Source: Bacillota bacterium
GTDB taxonomy: Bacteria > Bacillota > Clostridia > Lachnospirales > Lachnospiraceae
DNA: 64,000 nucleotides
Reading direction: 5' to 3'
NCBI GenBank assembly: GCA_023414875.1
Contig: JAEZMV010000018.1
Span: forward strand, 220,547-284,546
Shown here one piece after another: positions 17,587 to 26,089 of this stretch; within the stretch, counting starts at the first letter, position 1; every line of letters begins with the position of its first letter. The notes beneath the pieces were generated by a model. It did no database searches and was not told the origin of the DNA. It saw only the letters and a program-made list of their open reading frames with translations. The position numbers were made by a program, and so were the translations under genes.

Positions 17587-18489
17587 ATGTCTTATATATG
17601 CATCATATTATTATTAATCGTCATCATACTTGTTGTCAAACTATATTCTATTCATAGGGCAATTAGTAAAGCCTCGAAGCAGATGGAGGATATTGAACTG
17701 CATCCGGAAAGAAATCGGCAGTTGAAGTCAATTAATACGGATCATAAGATGGAAGAACTTCTGAGGAGAATTAATTTGATTTATAAGGCAAGACAGCAGG
17801 AGCGGATTGTCTACCAAAGAAGAGAAACTCAAATACGACATGAAATTGAAAATATTTCTCATGATTTAAGAACACCCCTCACTTCTATTATCGGTTACGT
17901 TGATCTGATCGAAGACAAGGAGACTAAGGAAGCGGATAAGCAAGAGTATTTAGGTATCATTCATAAGAGAGCTAGGGTGTTGCAGGGATTTATCCAGGAT
18001 TTTTATGAAATATCAAGAATCGAAGGAGACAATTATCCCTTTTTACTGGATGCGATTTCGGTACAAAGTTTCATCAAAGAAGCAGTAGTAGCATATTATC
18101 ATGATTTTGAGGTGAAGAAGATAGGGGTTAGTGTAGATTTAGATAAGAAACAAAGTATCATTATTGCAGACAAAATTCAGTTTAACCGCATCCTAAATAA
18201 TCTGATACAAAATGCATTAAAATATGCCAGAAGTGATTTTTCCATAAGTCAAGTGACCAGGGATGGCAAATGTATCCTCAAGTTTATGAACGATAAAGGT
18301 GATATGGGAGAAGATGAATTAAGACGGATTTTTGACCGATTCTATACAGGGGATGTATCCCGTAATCATGGAAGCTCAGGGTTAGGTCTTACAATAACGA
18401 AGATACTCGTTGAGAAGATGAAAGGTAAGATAGAGGCGTCATTTGAGGGTGATTTATTTGTAATTCAACTGGAATGGCCAACAAAGTAA
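17587..18489 (+). CDS. Small membrane sensor histidine kinase
   Basis: 300 residues with one obvious N-terminal membrane helix (residues 2-20) and no extracellular sensor domain, as in intramembrane-sensing kinases that take their signal from a partner ABC transporter. H-box HDLRTPLTSIIGYVDL with the phosphorylated His at 92, N-box NRILNNLIQNALKYA, and G-box GSSGLGLTI are all present. Gene order regulator - ATPase - permease - kinase is unusual because regulator and kinase are separated by the transporter, but the four genes lie head to tail and end at one terminator (18499-18534). Confidence 0.92.
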   Translation: MSYICIILLLIVIILVVKLYSIHRAISKASKQMEDIELHPERNRQLKSINTDHKMEELLRRINLIYKARQQERIVYQRRETQIRHEIENISHDLRTPLTSIIGYVDLIEDKETKEADKQEYLGIIHKRARVLQGFIQDFYEISRIEGDNYPFLLDAISVQSFIKEAVVAYYHDFEVKKIGVSVDLDKKQSIIIADKIQFNRILNNLIQNALKYARSDFSISQVTRDGKCILKFMNDKGDMGEDELRRIFDRFYTGDVSRNHGSSGLGLTITKILVEKMKGKIEASFEGDLFVIQLEWPTK

Positions 18490-18498
18490 TAAAGATAA

Positions 18499-18539
18499 GG
18501 CTGCAGCAAAATAGATATAAGTTTTGCTGCAGCCATTTT
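18499..18539 (+). terminator. Rho-independent terminator after the kinase gene
   Basis: A 13-bp perfect stem, arms 18499-18511 and 18522-18534 (GGCTGCAGCAAAA and its complement), followed by ATTTTC, ends the regulator-transporter-kinase operon. Confidence 0.85.
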
Positions 18540-18581
18540 CCTTGATGTAACTGTTTGTGAATATAGTTCCACTATGTGCTA

Positions 18582-18704
18582 TTACTTCTTTTTTGGTTTT
18601 TTAACTATTTCGGGTTCGCTCATCATCGGCTTTAAAGCTGGTAAAACACCGATATCGGTCTTTTTCTTCTTCTTAACTTCTTTTTTAATATCTCTATTAC
18701 CCAT
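18582..18704 (-). CDS. Small lysine-rich conserved-type protein (40 residues)
   Basis: A 40-codon frame starting MGNRDIKKEVKKKKKTDIG and ending PEIVKKPKKK. The start at 18704 is preceded on the minus strand by AAAGGAG with an 8-base spacing, and AT-rich sequence with TATAAT-like boxes lies upstream (18720-18760). The product is very basic (about 13 Lys) with a short proline-containing middle, VLPALKPMM. No known domain. Strong translation signals, a complete frame between two terminators, and the lack of any competing gene support it. I could not run the comparison that would show conservation; nucleic-acid binding is only suggested by the charge. Confidence 0.65.
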   Translation of the reverse strand: MGNRDIKKEVKKKKKTDIGVLPALKPMMSEPEIVKKPKKK

Positions 18705-19024
18705 TTATACCACTCCTTTATGTGTTAAGATACAAATAATATATATTATTATAATAACATATCTCGATTTCGTCCAGCAAAATTTATGAACTCCAGATCC
18801 AAATTACCATCGAAAAGGGTTCGGAGGAGCGATGATTTCGGAAGCATTATATGACGGTTTAAAGTAATAGAAAATATTTATGAAATAAAAAGCAAGGGAT
18901 TAGATTCCTTGCTTTTTTCTTGCGTGATATATGACTATGCCTTTGTATGATTCTAAATTATCAGTAAATACTATATAAGTATAAAAAAATTTCAAAAGCA
19001 TCGAAGGAGTCAGGAGTTTAGAGT
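18705..19024. other. Gap before the activase fusion gene
   Basis: Holds the promoter of the 40-codon gene (minus strand), a terminator at 18887-18919, and an 11-codon frame at about 18832-18867 behind GGAGG that looks like chance or a gene remnant. The ribosome site GAAGGAG of the next gene is near 19003. Confidence 0.5.
18887..18919 (+). terminator. Rho-independent terminator
   Basis: AAAAAGCAAGG at 18887-18897 pairs with CCTTGCTTTTT at 18907-18917 and continues into a T run. It is symmetric (A run before, T run after), so it may work in both directions. Confidence 0.8.
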
Positions 19025-22000
19025 ATGGAAAAATATAAATTAGGGATCGACATCGGCTCAACGACAGTGAAACTTGCCGTCCTCGATGAGAATAATAAAT
19101 TAGTCTATAGTGAATATACCAGACATTTATCAGATATTAAAAATACTGTACTCGAGCTAATAAAAAAATGTTATCAGTGCTTGGGTGACATAGAGTTAAA
19201 ATTAAGCATAACAGGTTCCGGAGGATTATCTATCTCCAGGTGGCTTAGCATTAATTTTGTACAGGAGGTAATCGCCTGTTCGAAGGCGGTACAGGCCTTA
19301 ATTCCACAGACGGATGTAGTGATTGAGCTGGGGGGTGAGGATGCTAAGATCACCTACTTTCACGGTGCTATGGAACAAAGAATGAACGGTAGCTGTGCAG
19401 GAGGTACCGGTGCATTTATTGACCAGATGGCAGTATTGTTAGATACAGATGCAGCCGGTTTGAATGAATATGCAAAGGAGCATCGGGTAATTTATCCGAT
19501 TGCCTCCAGATGCGGAGTGTTTGCTAAAACAGATGTACAGCCCTTGATCAACGAGGGAGCCAGAAAAGAAGACATTGCTGCCTCAATACTTCAAGCGGTA
19601 GCAAATCAAACAATCGGAGGTCTCGCTTGCGGAAAGCCAATCAGAGGTAAAGTTGCTTTTTTGGGAGGGCCATTATGTTTTCTGTCGGAGCTTCGCAATC
19701 GTTTTTGTGAAAGCTTGAGGCTGAAGGAAGAAAATGCAATCTCACCGGAGCATTCTCAGTTGTTCGCAGCTATTGGTGCCGCGATATCCTCAGTGAAAGA
19801 AAAGCCCATTCCATTAAAGAACTTAGTAAATAGGTTGGGACAGATTACCGATTACAAGGAGGAAGAAGCGAAGCTGCTGGTACCTTTATTTGAAAATGAG
19901 GAGGACTACCTAAGCTTTCGAAATCGCCATGAAAAGGCTTGTATTCAGAGAGAAAATTTAGCTGATTATCAAGGTAATGCATTTTTAGGAATTGATGCTG
20001 GTTCGACCACAACGAAGGTGGTGCTTATCGGGAATAACAGTGAATTATTATATTCCCATTACTGCAGTAATGAGGGAGAACCTTTAACAAAGCTGGTTTC
20101 CATATTAAGTGACTTATATGATAAAATTCCAGGGACTGCGAGGCTATGCAAATGTACCGTAACCGGTTATGGAGAGGCACTTATGAAAGCAGCTTTCCAT
20201 ATTGACCTTGGTGAGATTGAAACCATTGCTCATTATAAAGCGGCCAATCATTTCTTACCGGGAGTCGATTTTATCCTGGATATCGGAGGGCAGGATATGA
20301 AATGCCTTAGGATAAAAAATGGAGCTATAGATAGTATTCTATTGAATGAAGCTTGCTCCTCTGGTTGCGGATCGTTTTTGGAGGGATTTGCTCATTCGCT
20401 AAACTTATCCATAGAGGAGTTCGCTACGGTGGCATTATATGCAAAATCACCGGTGGATCTCGGGACCAAATGCACGGTTTTCATGAATTCCAGAGTAAAG
20501 CAGGCACAAAAAGAAGGTACTAATATATCGGATCTTTCCGCAGGATTATCCTATTCCGTAATCAAGAATGCTCTATTTAAGGTGATAAAGGTCAGGGACG
20601 ATAAGGATTTGGGAGATAAGATAATTGTCCAAGGAGGCACCTTTTATAATGATGCTGTATTACGTTGCTTTGAACGCATTACCGGCAGAGATGCGGTAAG
20701 GCCGGAAATAGCCGGGTTAATGGGTGCCTATGGTGCTGCATTAATCTCAAAGGAGCATTATATGGAAGGAGAAAAGACAACCCTTTTGTCCAAGGATGAA
20801 CTCAGAGATTTTACGATGAAGGTATCTAGCGGGCGCTGTGGAAAATGTGGTAACCAATGCTTACTCACCGTGAATAAATTCTCAAACGGAGAAGCTTACA
20901 TCGCAGGAAACCGCTGCGAAAGAGGTCTTGGAATTGAGAAGAATACGACGGACAAGCTCCCAAATCTATATGATTATAAATATAAACGAACGTTTGGGTA
21001 TGTACCTTTAACCATAGATGAAGCAGAAAGAGGTGTCATCGGAATACCCAGAGTACTGAATATGTATGAAAATTATCCCTTCTGGTTTACCTTTTTTACA
21101 TCACTTGGTTTTTCTGTCCTTCTATCATCACCTTCATCAAAAAAGCTTTATGAGAAAGGAATTGAGACTATACCATCAGAATCAGCCTGCTATCCGGCAA
21201 AGCTCTGTCACGGACACATCATGGACTTGATTGAAAATGGAGTAGAAACAATCTTTTATCCCTCCGTGGTATATGAAAAGAAAGAGTTTCAGGATGTCAC
21301 AAATTATTATAATTGCCCGATTGTAATCTCATATTCTGAGGTAATTAAAAATAATGTGGAGGAGATAAAAAGAAAGCAGATCAAGCTTATTAATCCGTTT
21401 TTATCCTTAAATAATCCGAAGGTTCTTATTAAAAGACTTACCGAAGAACTGAGTGGATTTAATTTGAAGGAGGAGGAAGTAAGCCAGGCAGTGGCAGCGG
21501 CTATAAAAGAAAGAGAACGGTATAAAACGGATATCAGGCGAAAAGGAGAAGAAGTTCTGGAGCTTCTTCGAACGAAGCATAGACATGGGATAGTATTATG
21601 CGGAAAGCCTTATCATACTGACCCAGAGATAAATCATGGAATCGCAGAGCTGATTGTTTCTTATGGTATGGCTGTACTGACAGAGGACAGCATATCACAT
21701 CTGTCAGGGTTAAGACATAAGCTTCGGGTGGTGGACCAATGGGTGTATAATTCCAGACTATATCGGGCGGCCAGCTTTGTAGCACAGGAACCCTGTTTGG
21801 ACTTAATACAGCTGAATTCCTTTGGCTGCGGTCTTGATGCAGTTACTTCTGATCAGATCGCGGAGCTGCTCGCATCCGGGAAAAAGATGTATACGATGTT
21901 AAAAATAGATGAAGGTAATAATCTTGGAGCTGCAAAAATCAGAATACGCTCCTTAAAGGCTGCCCTGGAGGAGAGGCAAAAGAATACAATCCATTTTGAA

Positions 22001-23245
22001 CCGGAGACAACGGATTATCCTGCACCCGTATTTACAAGAAAAATGAAACATTCCCATACCATACTTGCTCCTCAGATGGCGCCGTTTCATTTTGAACTGG
22101 TACAGGAGGCTGCCAGGTACTGTGGCTATCAAATGGTGGTCTTGCCGGCAATTGATAAAACAGCAGTGGATGATGGGTTAAGATATGTTAATAATGATGC
22201 CTGCTACCCTGCAATTATTATGATCGGTCAGATTGTAAAGGCGTTAAAATCCGGAAAATACGATGTAAATCAGACCTCTGTTATCATTTCGCAAAGCGGT
22301 GGAGGCTGCAGGGCTACCAATTATATTGCGTTTTTAAAGCTGGGCCTAAAGCAGGCAGGATTTGAGAAGGTTCCGATTATTTCACTTAACACATTAGGTC
22401 TCGAAAAACAACCGGGCTTTAGGATGTCCTTAGGTCTGATAAACCGGTGCATTATGGCACTGATTTACGGAGATTTGTTTATGAGAGTGCTTTATCGAAC
22501 CAGACCTTATGAGCGTTTTCCCGGCTCAGCACAGCTTTTATATGAAAAATGGAATGAAAGAGCGAAGGAGAACATTCAAAACGGAAGCAGAAAAAAGTTT
22601 CAAGCTAATATCAAAGGGGTTATCAGAGATTTTGATCATTTGGAACTACTGGATATAAAAAAGCCAAGGGTTGGAGTTGTGGGTGAAATTCTTGTGAAAT
22701 ACCATCCGACCGCAAATAATGATATAGTGAGTATTTTAGAACAAGGAGGAGCGGAAGCAGTTGTACCTGATCTTATGGATTATTTCTTATATTCTGCTTT
22801 TAATTCGGGATTCCGATTCCGATATCTTGCCGGGAAGAAATTAGACAAGCAAAAAAGCAGTTTAGCATTAAACTATCTGCAGAGTTTTCGAAATATTATG
22901 AAACGGGAGCTAGGGAATAGTAATAGGTTCTTGCCGCCGACACCCATCGATGAGCTGGCTCATATGGCATCCGCCATACTTTCTCTTGGAAACCAAACAG
23001 GAGAGGGTTGGCTCGTGACCGCTGAGATGATTGAATTTATTGAGCAGGGAACCAGTAATATTCTCTGTGTTCAACCATTGGCTTGTCTTCCAAACCATAT
23101 TACCGGAAAAGGTATGTTTAAACCATTAAAAGAAAAATACCCTCAGGCTAATATCATGCCGATTGATTATGATCCCGGAATTTCGAATGTGAATCAATTA
23201 AACCGGATTAAATTAATGCTTTCTATCGCTATGAAAGAAATATAA
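19025..23245 (+). CDS. Giant 2-hydroxyacyl-CoA dehydratase activase fusion (BcrA/BadF/HgdC-type)
   Basis: 1406-residue cytoplasmic iron-sulfur protein. Two ASKHA ATPase domains stand in tandem, opening LGIDIGSTTVKLAVLD (about residue 6) and FLGIDAGSTTTKVVLI (about 320), each with the cysteines that hold the bridging [4Fe-4S] cluster in dimeric activases (NGSCAGGTGAF near 125; EACSSGCGSFLEG near 443). GRCGKCGNQC (about 605) marks an added cysteine site. The C-terminal half is the DUF2229 region (GIPRVLNMYENYPFWFTFF, CYPAKLCHGH) and a dehydratase-subunit-like region with NNDACYPAIIMIGQ and SQSGGGCRATNY. Activases inject an electron, driven by ATP, into dehydratases or reductases. The target of this large fused form is not known. 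Confidence 0.9.
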   Translation: MEKYKLGIDIGSTTVKLAVLDENNKLVYSEYTRHLSDIKNTVLELIKKCYQCLGDIELKLSITGSGGLSISRWLSINFVQEVIACSKAVQALIPQTDVVIELGGEDAKITYFHGAMEQRMNGSCAGGTGAFIDQMAVLLDTDAAGLNEYAKEHRVIYPIASRCGVFAKTDVQPLINEGARKEDIAASILQAVANQTIGGLACGKPIRGKVAFLGGPLCFLSELRNRFCESLRLKEENAISPEHSQLFAAIGAAISSVKEKPIPLKNLVNRLGQITDYKEEEAKLLVPLFENEEDYLSFRNRHEKACIQRENLADYQGNAFLGIDAGSTTTKVVLIGNNSELLYSHYCSNEGEPLTKLVSILSDLYDKIPGTARLCKCTVTGYGEALMKAAFHIDLGEIETIAHYKAANHFLPGVDFILDIGGQDMKCLRIKNGAIDSILLNEACSSGCGSFLEGFAHSLNLSIEEFATVALYAKSPVDLGTKCTVFMNSRVKQAQKEGTNISDLSAGLSYSVIKNALFKVIKVRDDKDLGDKIIVQGGTFYNDAVLRCFERITGRDAVRPEIAGLMGAYGAALISKEHYMEGEKTTLLSKDELRDFTMKVSSGRCGKCGNQCLLTVNKFSNGEAYIAGNRCERGLGIEKNTTDKLPNLYDYKYKRTFGYVPLTIDEAERGVIGIPRVLNMYENYPFWFTFFTSLGFSVLLSSPSSKKLYEKGIETIPSESACYPAKLCHGHIMDLIENGVETIFYPSVVYEKKEFQDVTNYYNCPIVISYSEVIKNNVEEIKRKQIKLINPFLSLNNPKVLIKRLTEELSGFNLKEEEVSQAVAAAIKERERYKTDIRRKGEEVLELLRTKHRHGIVLCGKPYHTDPEINHGIAELIVSYGMAVLTEDSISHLSGLRHKLRVVDQWVYNSRLYRAASFVAQEPCLDLIQLNSFGCGLDAVTSDQIAELLASGKKMYTMLKIDEGNNLGAAKIRIRSLKAALEERQKNTIHFEPETTDYPAPVFTRKMKHSHTILAPQMAPFHFELVQEAARYCGYQMVVLPAIDKTAVDDGLRYVNNDACYPAIIMIGQIVKALKSGKYDVNQTSVIISQSGGGCRATNYIAFLKLGLKQAGFEKVPIISLNTLGLEKQPGFRMSLGLINRCIMALIYGDLFMRVLYRTRPYERFPGSAQLLYEKWNERAKENIQNGSRKKFQANIKGVIRDFDHLELLDIKKPRVGVVGEILVKYHPTANNDIVSILEQGGAEAVVPDLMDYFLYSAFNSGFRFRYLAGKKLDKQKSSLALNYLQSFRNIMKRELGNSNRFLPPTPIDELAHMASAILSLGNQTGEGWLVTAEMIEFIEQGTSNILCVQPLACLPNHITGKGMFKPLKEKYPQANIMPIDYDPGISNVNQLNRIKLMLSIAMKEI

Positions 23246-23572
23246 ACAGAAAAAGTGGATTACATCTTTCTTTACCAAGGCATCTTTATTATAATAATAA
23301 GAAGCAAGGTTTAAAAGGATGGGTTCACTTTTTTATGTAGTAGGAAATTATCACTTCTTATAAACAATTAATAATTTTCATATCAATAGATTTAAATTTA
23401 TAAGTACATAGATATCAATGTAATTAAGTATAGAATTAATGATATAATTTATAATGTAAGGTTTTCTGTTTATTTGTTGATTTCGTTGTAATTGAAGATT
23501 TAATCAGGATGATAATCTTTAATACAATGGATAGCTTTGCGCAGCTGCGAAGCATCAGAATGGGGGGGTAGA
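23246..23572. other. Gap with a long imperfect terminator hairpin
   Basis: From 23250 to 23336 an imperfect stem-loop (outer arms AAAAAGTG and CACTTTTTT; inner ATTATAATAAT pairing) ends in T6 and probably terminates the activase gene. The remainder is AT-rich with several TATAAT-like boxes near 23443-23455 that may start transcription of the zinc-ribbon gene. No coding sequence seen. Confidence 0.5.
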
Positions 23573-24088
23573 ATGAAAAAATGTAGTCAATGTGGTGCGT
23601 TACAAAAAGACGAAAGGGTTACCTGTATTGATTGTGGGGAACGGCTTGGAAAACCACTTTCGAATGTGGATGAGAAGAAAATAGATTACGAGATTACAAA
23701 AAAAATGAAAAAGCTTTCTGCAAAATCAGATTTTTACTCGTTTCATGCCACGGTACCGGATAAAGTGGTTGCTGGGTTGCTGGTTTTAATAGTAGTTGCA
23801 CAAATTGTCCTTAGAATTTTCTGGGGCAGCTATATGACAATGGACAATAATTTATCAGGAATCTTATTTGTTATATTGATGATAATGGGGATTGTGGATC
23901 TGTTATTACCCCAATTCTCCTGGGAATTATATAAGCTTCGTTTTATCTTTTCCATTGCAAATACAGATGATTTAGAGCCTTCCACCATGCATTCTATTAT
24001 GAGAAGAGTTACAGTTTATGGACTTTGTTTATTGGCATTCGTTTATTCAATTGCGATGATTTTGGAAGTAACTCATAATATTGGTTAA
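23573..24088 (+). CDS. Zinc-ribbon membrane protein of unknown function
   Basis: 171 residues. The N-terminus is a four-cysteine zinc ribbon (MKKCSQC, then TCIDCGERL; Cys 4, 7, 18, 21), followed by a basic linker and three hydrophobic segments (about 67-87, 97-117 and 140-165). The frame is open from a TTG at 23537, but the GGGGGGTAG just before 23573 fixes the start. It is followed 26 bases later by the two ABC exporter genes on the same strand and may be part of that operon. No function is assigned to this architecture; small zinc-ribbon membrane proteins are common in Lachnospiraceae. Confidence 0.75.
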   Translation: MKKCSQCGALQKDERVTCIDCGERLGKPLSNVDEKKIDYEITKKMKKLSAKSDFYSFHATVPDKVVAGLLVLIVVAQIVLRIFWGSYMTMDNNLSGILFVILMIMGIVDLLLPQFSWELYKLRFIFSIANTDDLEPSTMHSIMRRVTVYGLCLLAFVYSIAMILEVTHNIG

Positions 24089-24114
24089 GATAAAAGAGTT
24101 ACCGGAGGTTACCT

Positions 24115-26061
24115 TTGAAAAAAATATTTAAGTATTTAAAACCATATAGTGGTCGTATGCTGTTCGGATTTCTGATTAAGGTAGCAGCTACCTTTATGGA
24201 TCTGGGTTTGCCATGGGTCCTGGCATATATCATTGACGATGTAATACCCAATAATAAAGTATCTCTGATTCTTTTATGGGGATTGGTAATGATAATCCTG
24301 TCAATCGCTGCAAGAACCTTTAACATCATTGCAAACCGGATGGCTGCAAGAGTTGCCAGAATGACTATTGAAAAGCTGCGGTATGATTTGTTCGAAAAAA
24401 TTCTGAGCCTTTCCGGCGCCCAGCTGGATTATTTTACGGTCCCATCCCTGGAAGCCCGGATGACTTCGGATACCTATCATGTTCATAATGTAATAGGTAT
24501 GATGCAAAGGATTGGTGTACGTGCACCTATCATACTGATCGGGGGTATAATCATCACAAGTACATTGGAACCGGTTCTTGCGTTGGTGTTAATTGGTACA
24601 CTGCCGTTTCTTGTACTTGTTGTTTATCTGGTATCAAAAAAAGGAATTCCCCTTTATACGCTGTTACAATTATCAACAGATCGGATGGTACGGATTGTTC
24701 GTGAAAATATTGGCGGAATCCGAGTTATTAAAGCTCTTTCTAAAAAAGAATATGAGAAAAAAAGATTCTCTGATATTAATCATGAGGTAGTAGAGAATGA
24801 GTTAAAAGCCGGTACCACCATGGCAGTTTCTAATCCTATCATGAATCTTCTGTTAAATATCGGCCTCACCTTAGTAGTCGTTGTGGGGGCATATCGGGTC
24901 AACAGCGGAGCATCGGAACCGGGAAAAATTGTCGCCTTCTTATCTTACTTCGCCATTATGCTACAAGCGGTAATGGCTATTACGAGAATATTTGTGATGT
25001 ACTCTAAGGCCAGCGCATCAGCTGCCCGAATAACGGAAGTACTGGACATAGAAGAAGATCTTATTGTATTTGCAGAACAACCCATAGAAGGAAAGAGTGA
25101 TAGGAAACAGGATAATCCAAATAACCATGATAGCCTGGTTAATCAGGATAGCCAGAATGGACAGAATACGCAGGATACCCAGAATAGCCAGAATAGTCAG
25201 AATAGTCAGAATAGTCAGAACGGCCAGAAAACTCAGAATACGCAAGATACCCAGAATAGTCGGAATAGCCAGAACAGTCAGGGTACCCAGAATACGCAGG
25301 ATACCCAGAATAGCCAGAATAGCCAGAATAATCATAGTCCGAATGTGCATATAGAATTTAGCCATGTAAGCTTTTCCTACTCGAAGGAACCCTGCATTCT
25401 GGATATGAACTTTCAAATAAAAAAGGGAGAAAGTCTTGGAATCATTGGTTCCACCGGAGCAGGAAAGACGACGTTAATCAATCTCTTAATGCGGTTTTAT
25501 GATGTTTCAGAGGGAAGCATCAGGATAGATGGTCAGGATATAAGACATATGAATAAGCAGGAGCTAAGAAGAAGGTTTGGCGTTGTATTTCAGAATGACG
25601 TATTATTTGCGGATAAAGTAATGGAAAACATAAGTATGGGAAGGGAGTTGTCAAAGGAGCGAATCTGCGAGTCTGCAGCGCATGCTCAGGCTGCTTCGTT
25701 TATTGAAGAATTGGACGATAAGTACGAGTTTAAATTAGCGATTAAAGGGAGTAATTTAAGCGGAGGTCAAAAACAAAGGTTACTGGTAGCCAGAGCGTTA
25801 GCCAACCGCCCTGAAATATTAGTTCTTGACGATGCTTCCAGTGCTTTGGATTTTAAGACGGATGCATTGCTTCGAAAAGCAATCAGAGAAAATTATGAAG
25901 GAACAACTACAATTGTAATAGCACAACGGATTAGCTCAGTGATGAAGCTAGATCATATTCTGGTAATGGAAGATGGTCAGATGGTAGGCTACGGGACCCA
26001 CGAAGAGCTATTAAATTCCTGTGAGGTTTATCAGGAAATATATCAGTCTCAGATAATGTAA
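24115..26061 (+). CDS. Heterodimeric ABC exporter, subunit A, with Asn/Gln/Ser repeat linker
   Basis: 648-residue half-transporter of the multidrug/lipid exporter type: six-helix membrane domain (about 15-310), then a nucleotide-binding domain with Walker A GSTGAGKTT (about 445-453), signature LSGGQKQRLLVARAL and Walker B ILVLDDASSALD. The catalytic glutamate is replaced by Asp573, the mark of the non-hydrolysing site of heterodimeric exporters such as BmrC. Between the two domains (residues 343-407) lies a low-complexity tract of Asn, Gln, Ser and Thr that normal family members lack. Translation begins at TTG behind GGAGG. The partner gene follows 28 bases later. Confidence 0.92.
   Translation: MKKIFKYLKPYSGRMLFGFLIKVAATFMDLGLPWVLAYIIDDVIPNNKVSLILLWGLVMIILSIAARTFNIIANRMAARVARMTIEKLRYDLFEKILSLSGAQLDYFTVPSLEARMTSDTYHVHNVIGMMQRIGVRAPIILIGGIIITSTLEPVLALVLIGTLPFLVLVVYLVSKKGIPLYTLLQLSTDRMVRIVRENIGGIRVIKALSKKEYEKKRFSDINHEVVENELKAGTTMAVSNPIMNLLLNIGLTLVVVVGAYRVNSGASEPGKIVAFLSYFAIMLQAVMAITRIFVMYSKASASAARITEVLDIEEDLIVFAEQPIEGKSDRKQDNPNNHDSLVNQDSQNGQNTQDTQNSQNSQNSQNSQNGQKTQNTQDTQNSRNSQNSQGTQNTQDTQNSQNSQNNHSPNVHIEFSHVSFSYSKEPCILDMNFQIKKGESLGIIGSTGAGKTTLINLLMRFYDVSEGSIRIDGQDIRHMNKQELRRRFGVVFQNDVLFADKVMENISMGRELSKERICESAAHAQAASFIEELDDKYEFKLAIKGSNLSGGQKQRLLVARALANRPEILVLDDASSALDFKTDALLRKAIRENYEGTTTIVIAQRISSVMKLDHILVMEDGQMVGYGTHEELLNSCEVYQEIYQSQIM
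25141..25335 (+). repeat. Tandem repeat coding for an Asn/Gln/Ser linker
   Basis: About 195 bases made of degenerate 9-base units of the type CAGAATAGY (Gln-Asn-Ser). A higher-order unit reading QNTQDTQNS recurs three times, starting near 25161, 25225 and 25288. All units are multiples of three, so gain or loss of copies would change linker length and not the frame. Confidence 0.95.
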
Positions 26062-26089
26062 GCAAAAGCATCACAGATAGGAGGTAATT

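Noticed and set aside
18574..18789. 71-codon hydrophobic frame on the plus strand
   Set aside because: It is the complement of the lysine-rich 40-codon gene on the minus strand, which has a proper ribosome site; poly-Lys codons read as Phe/Leu on the other strand.
18832..18867. 11-codon frame behind GGAGG
   Set aside because: Spacing to the ribosome site is too short and the frame is too small; more likely chance or a gene remnant.
25097..25354. 85-codon Ile/Arg-rich frame
   Set aside because: It is a shadow of the Asn/Gln/Ser tandem repeat read in another frame.
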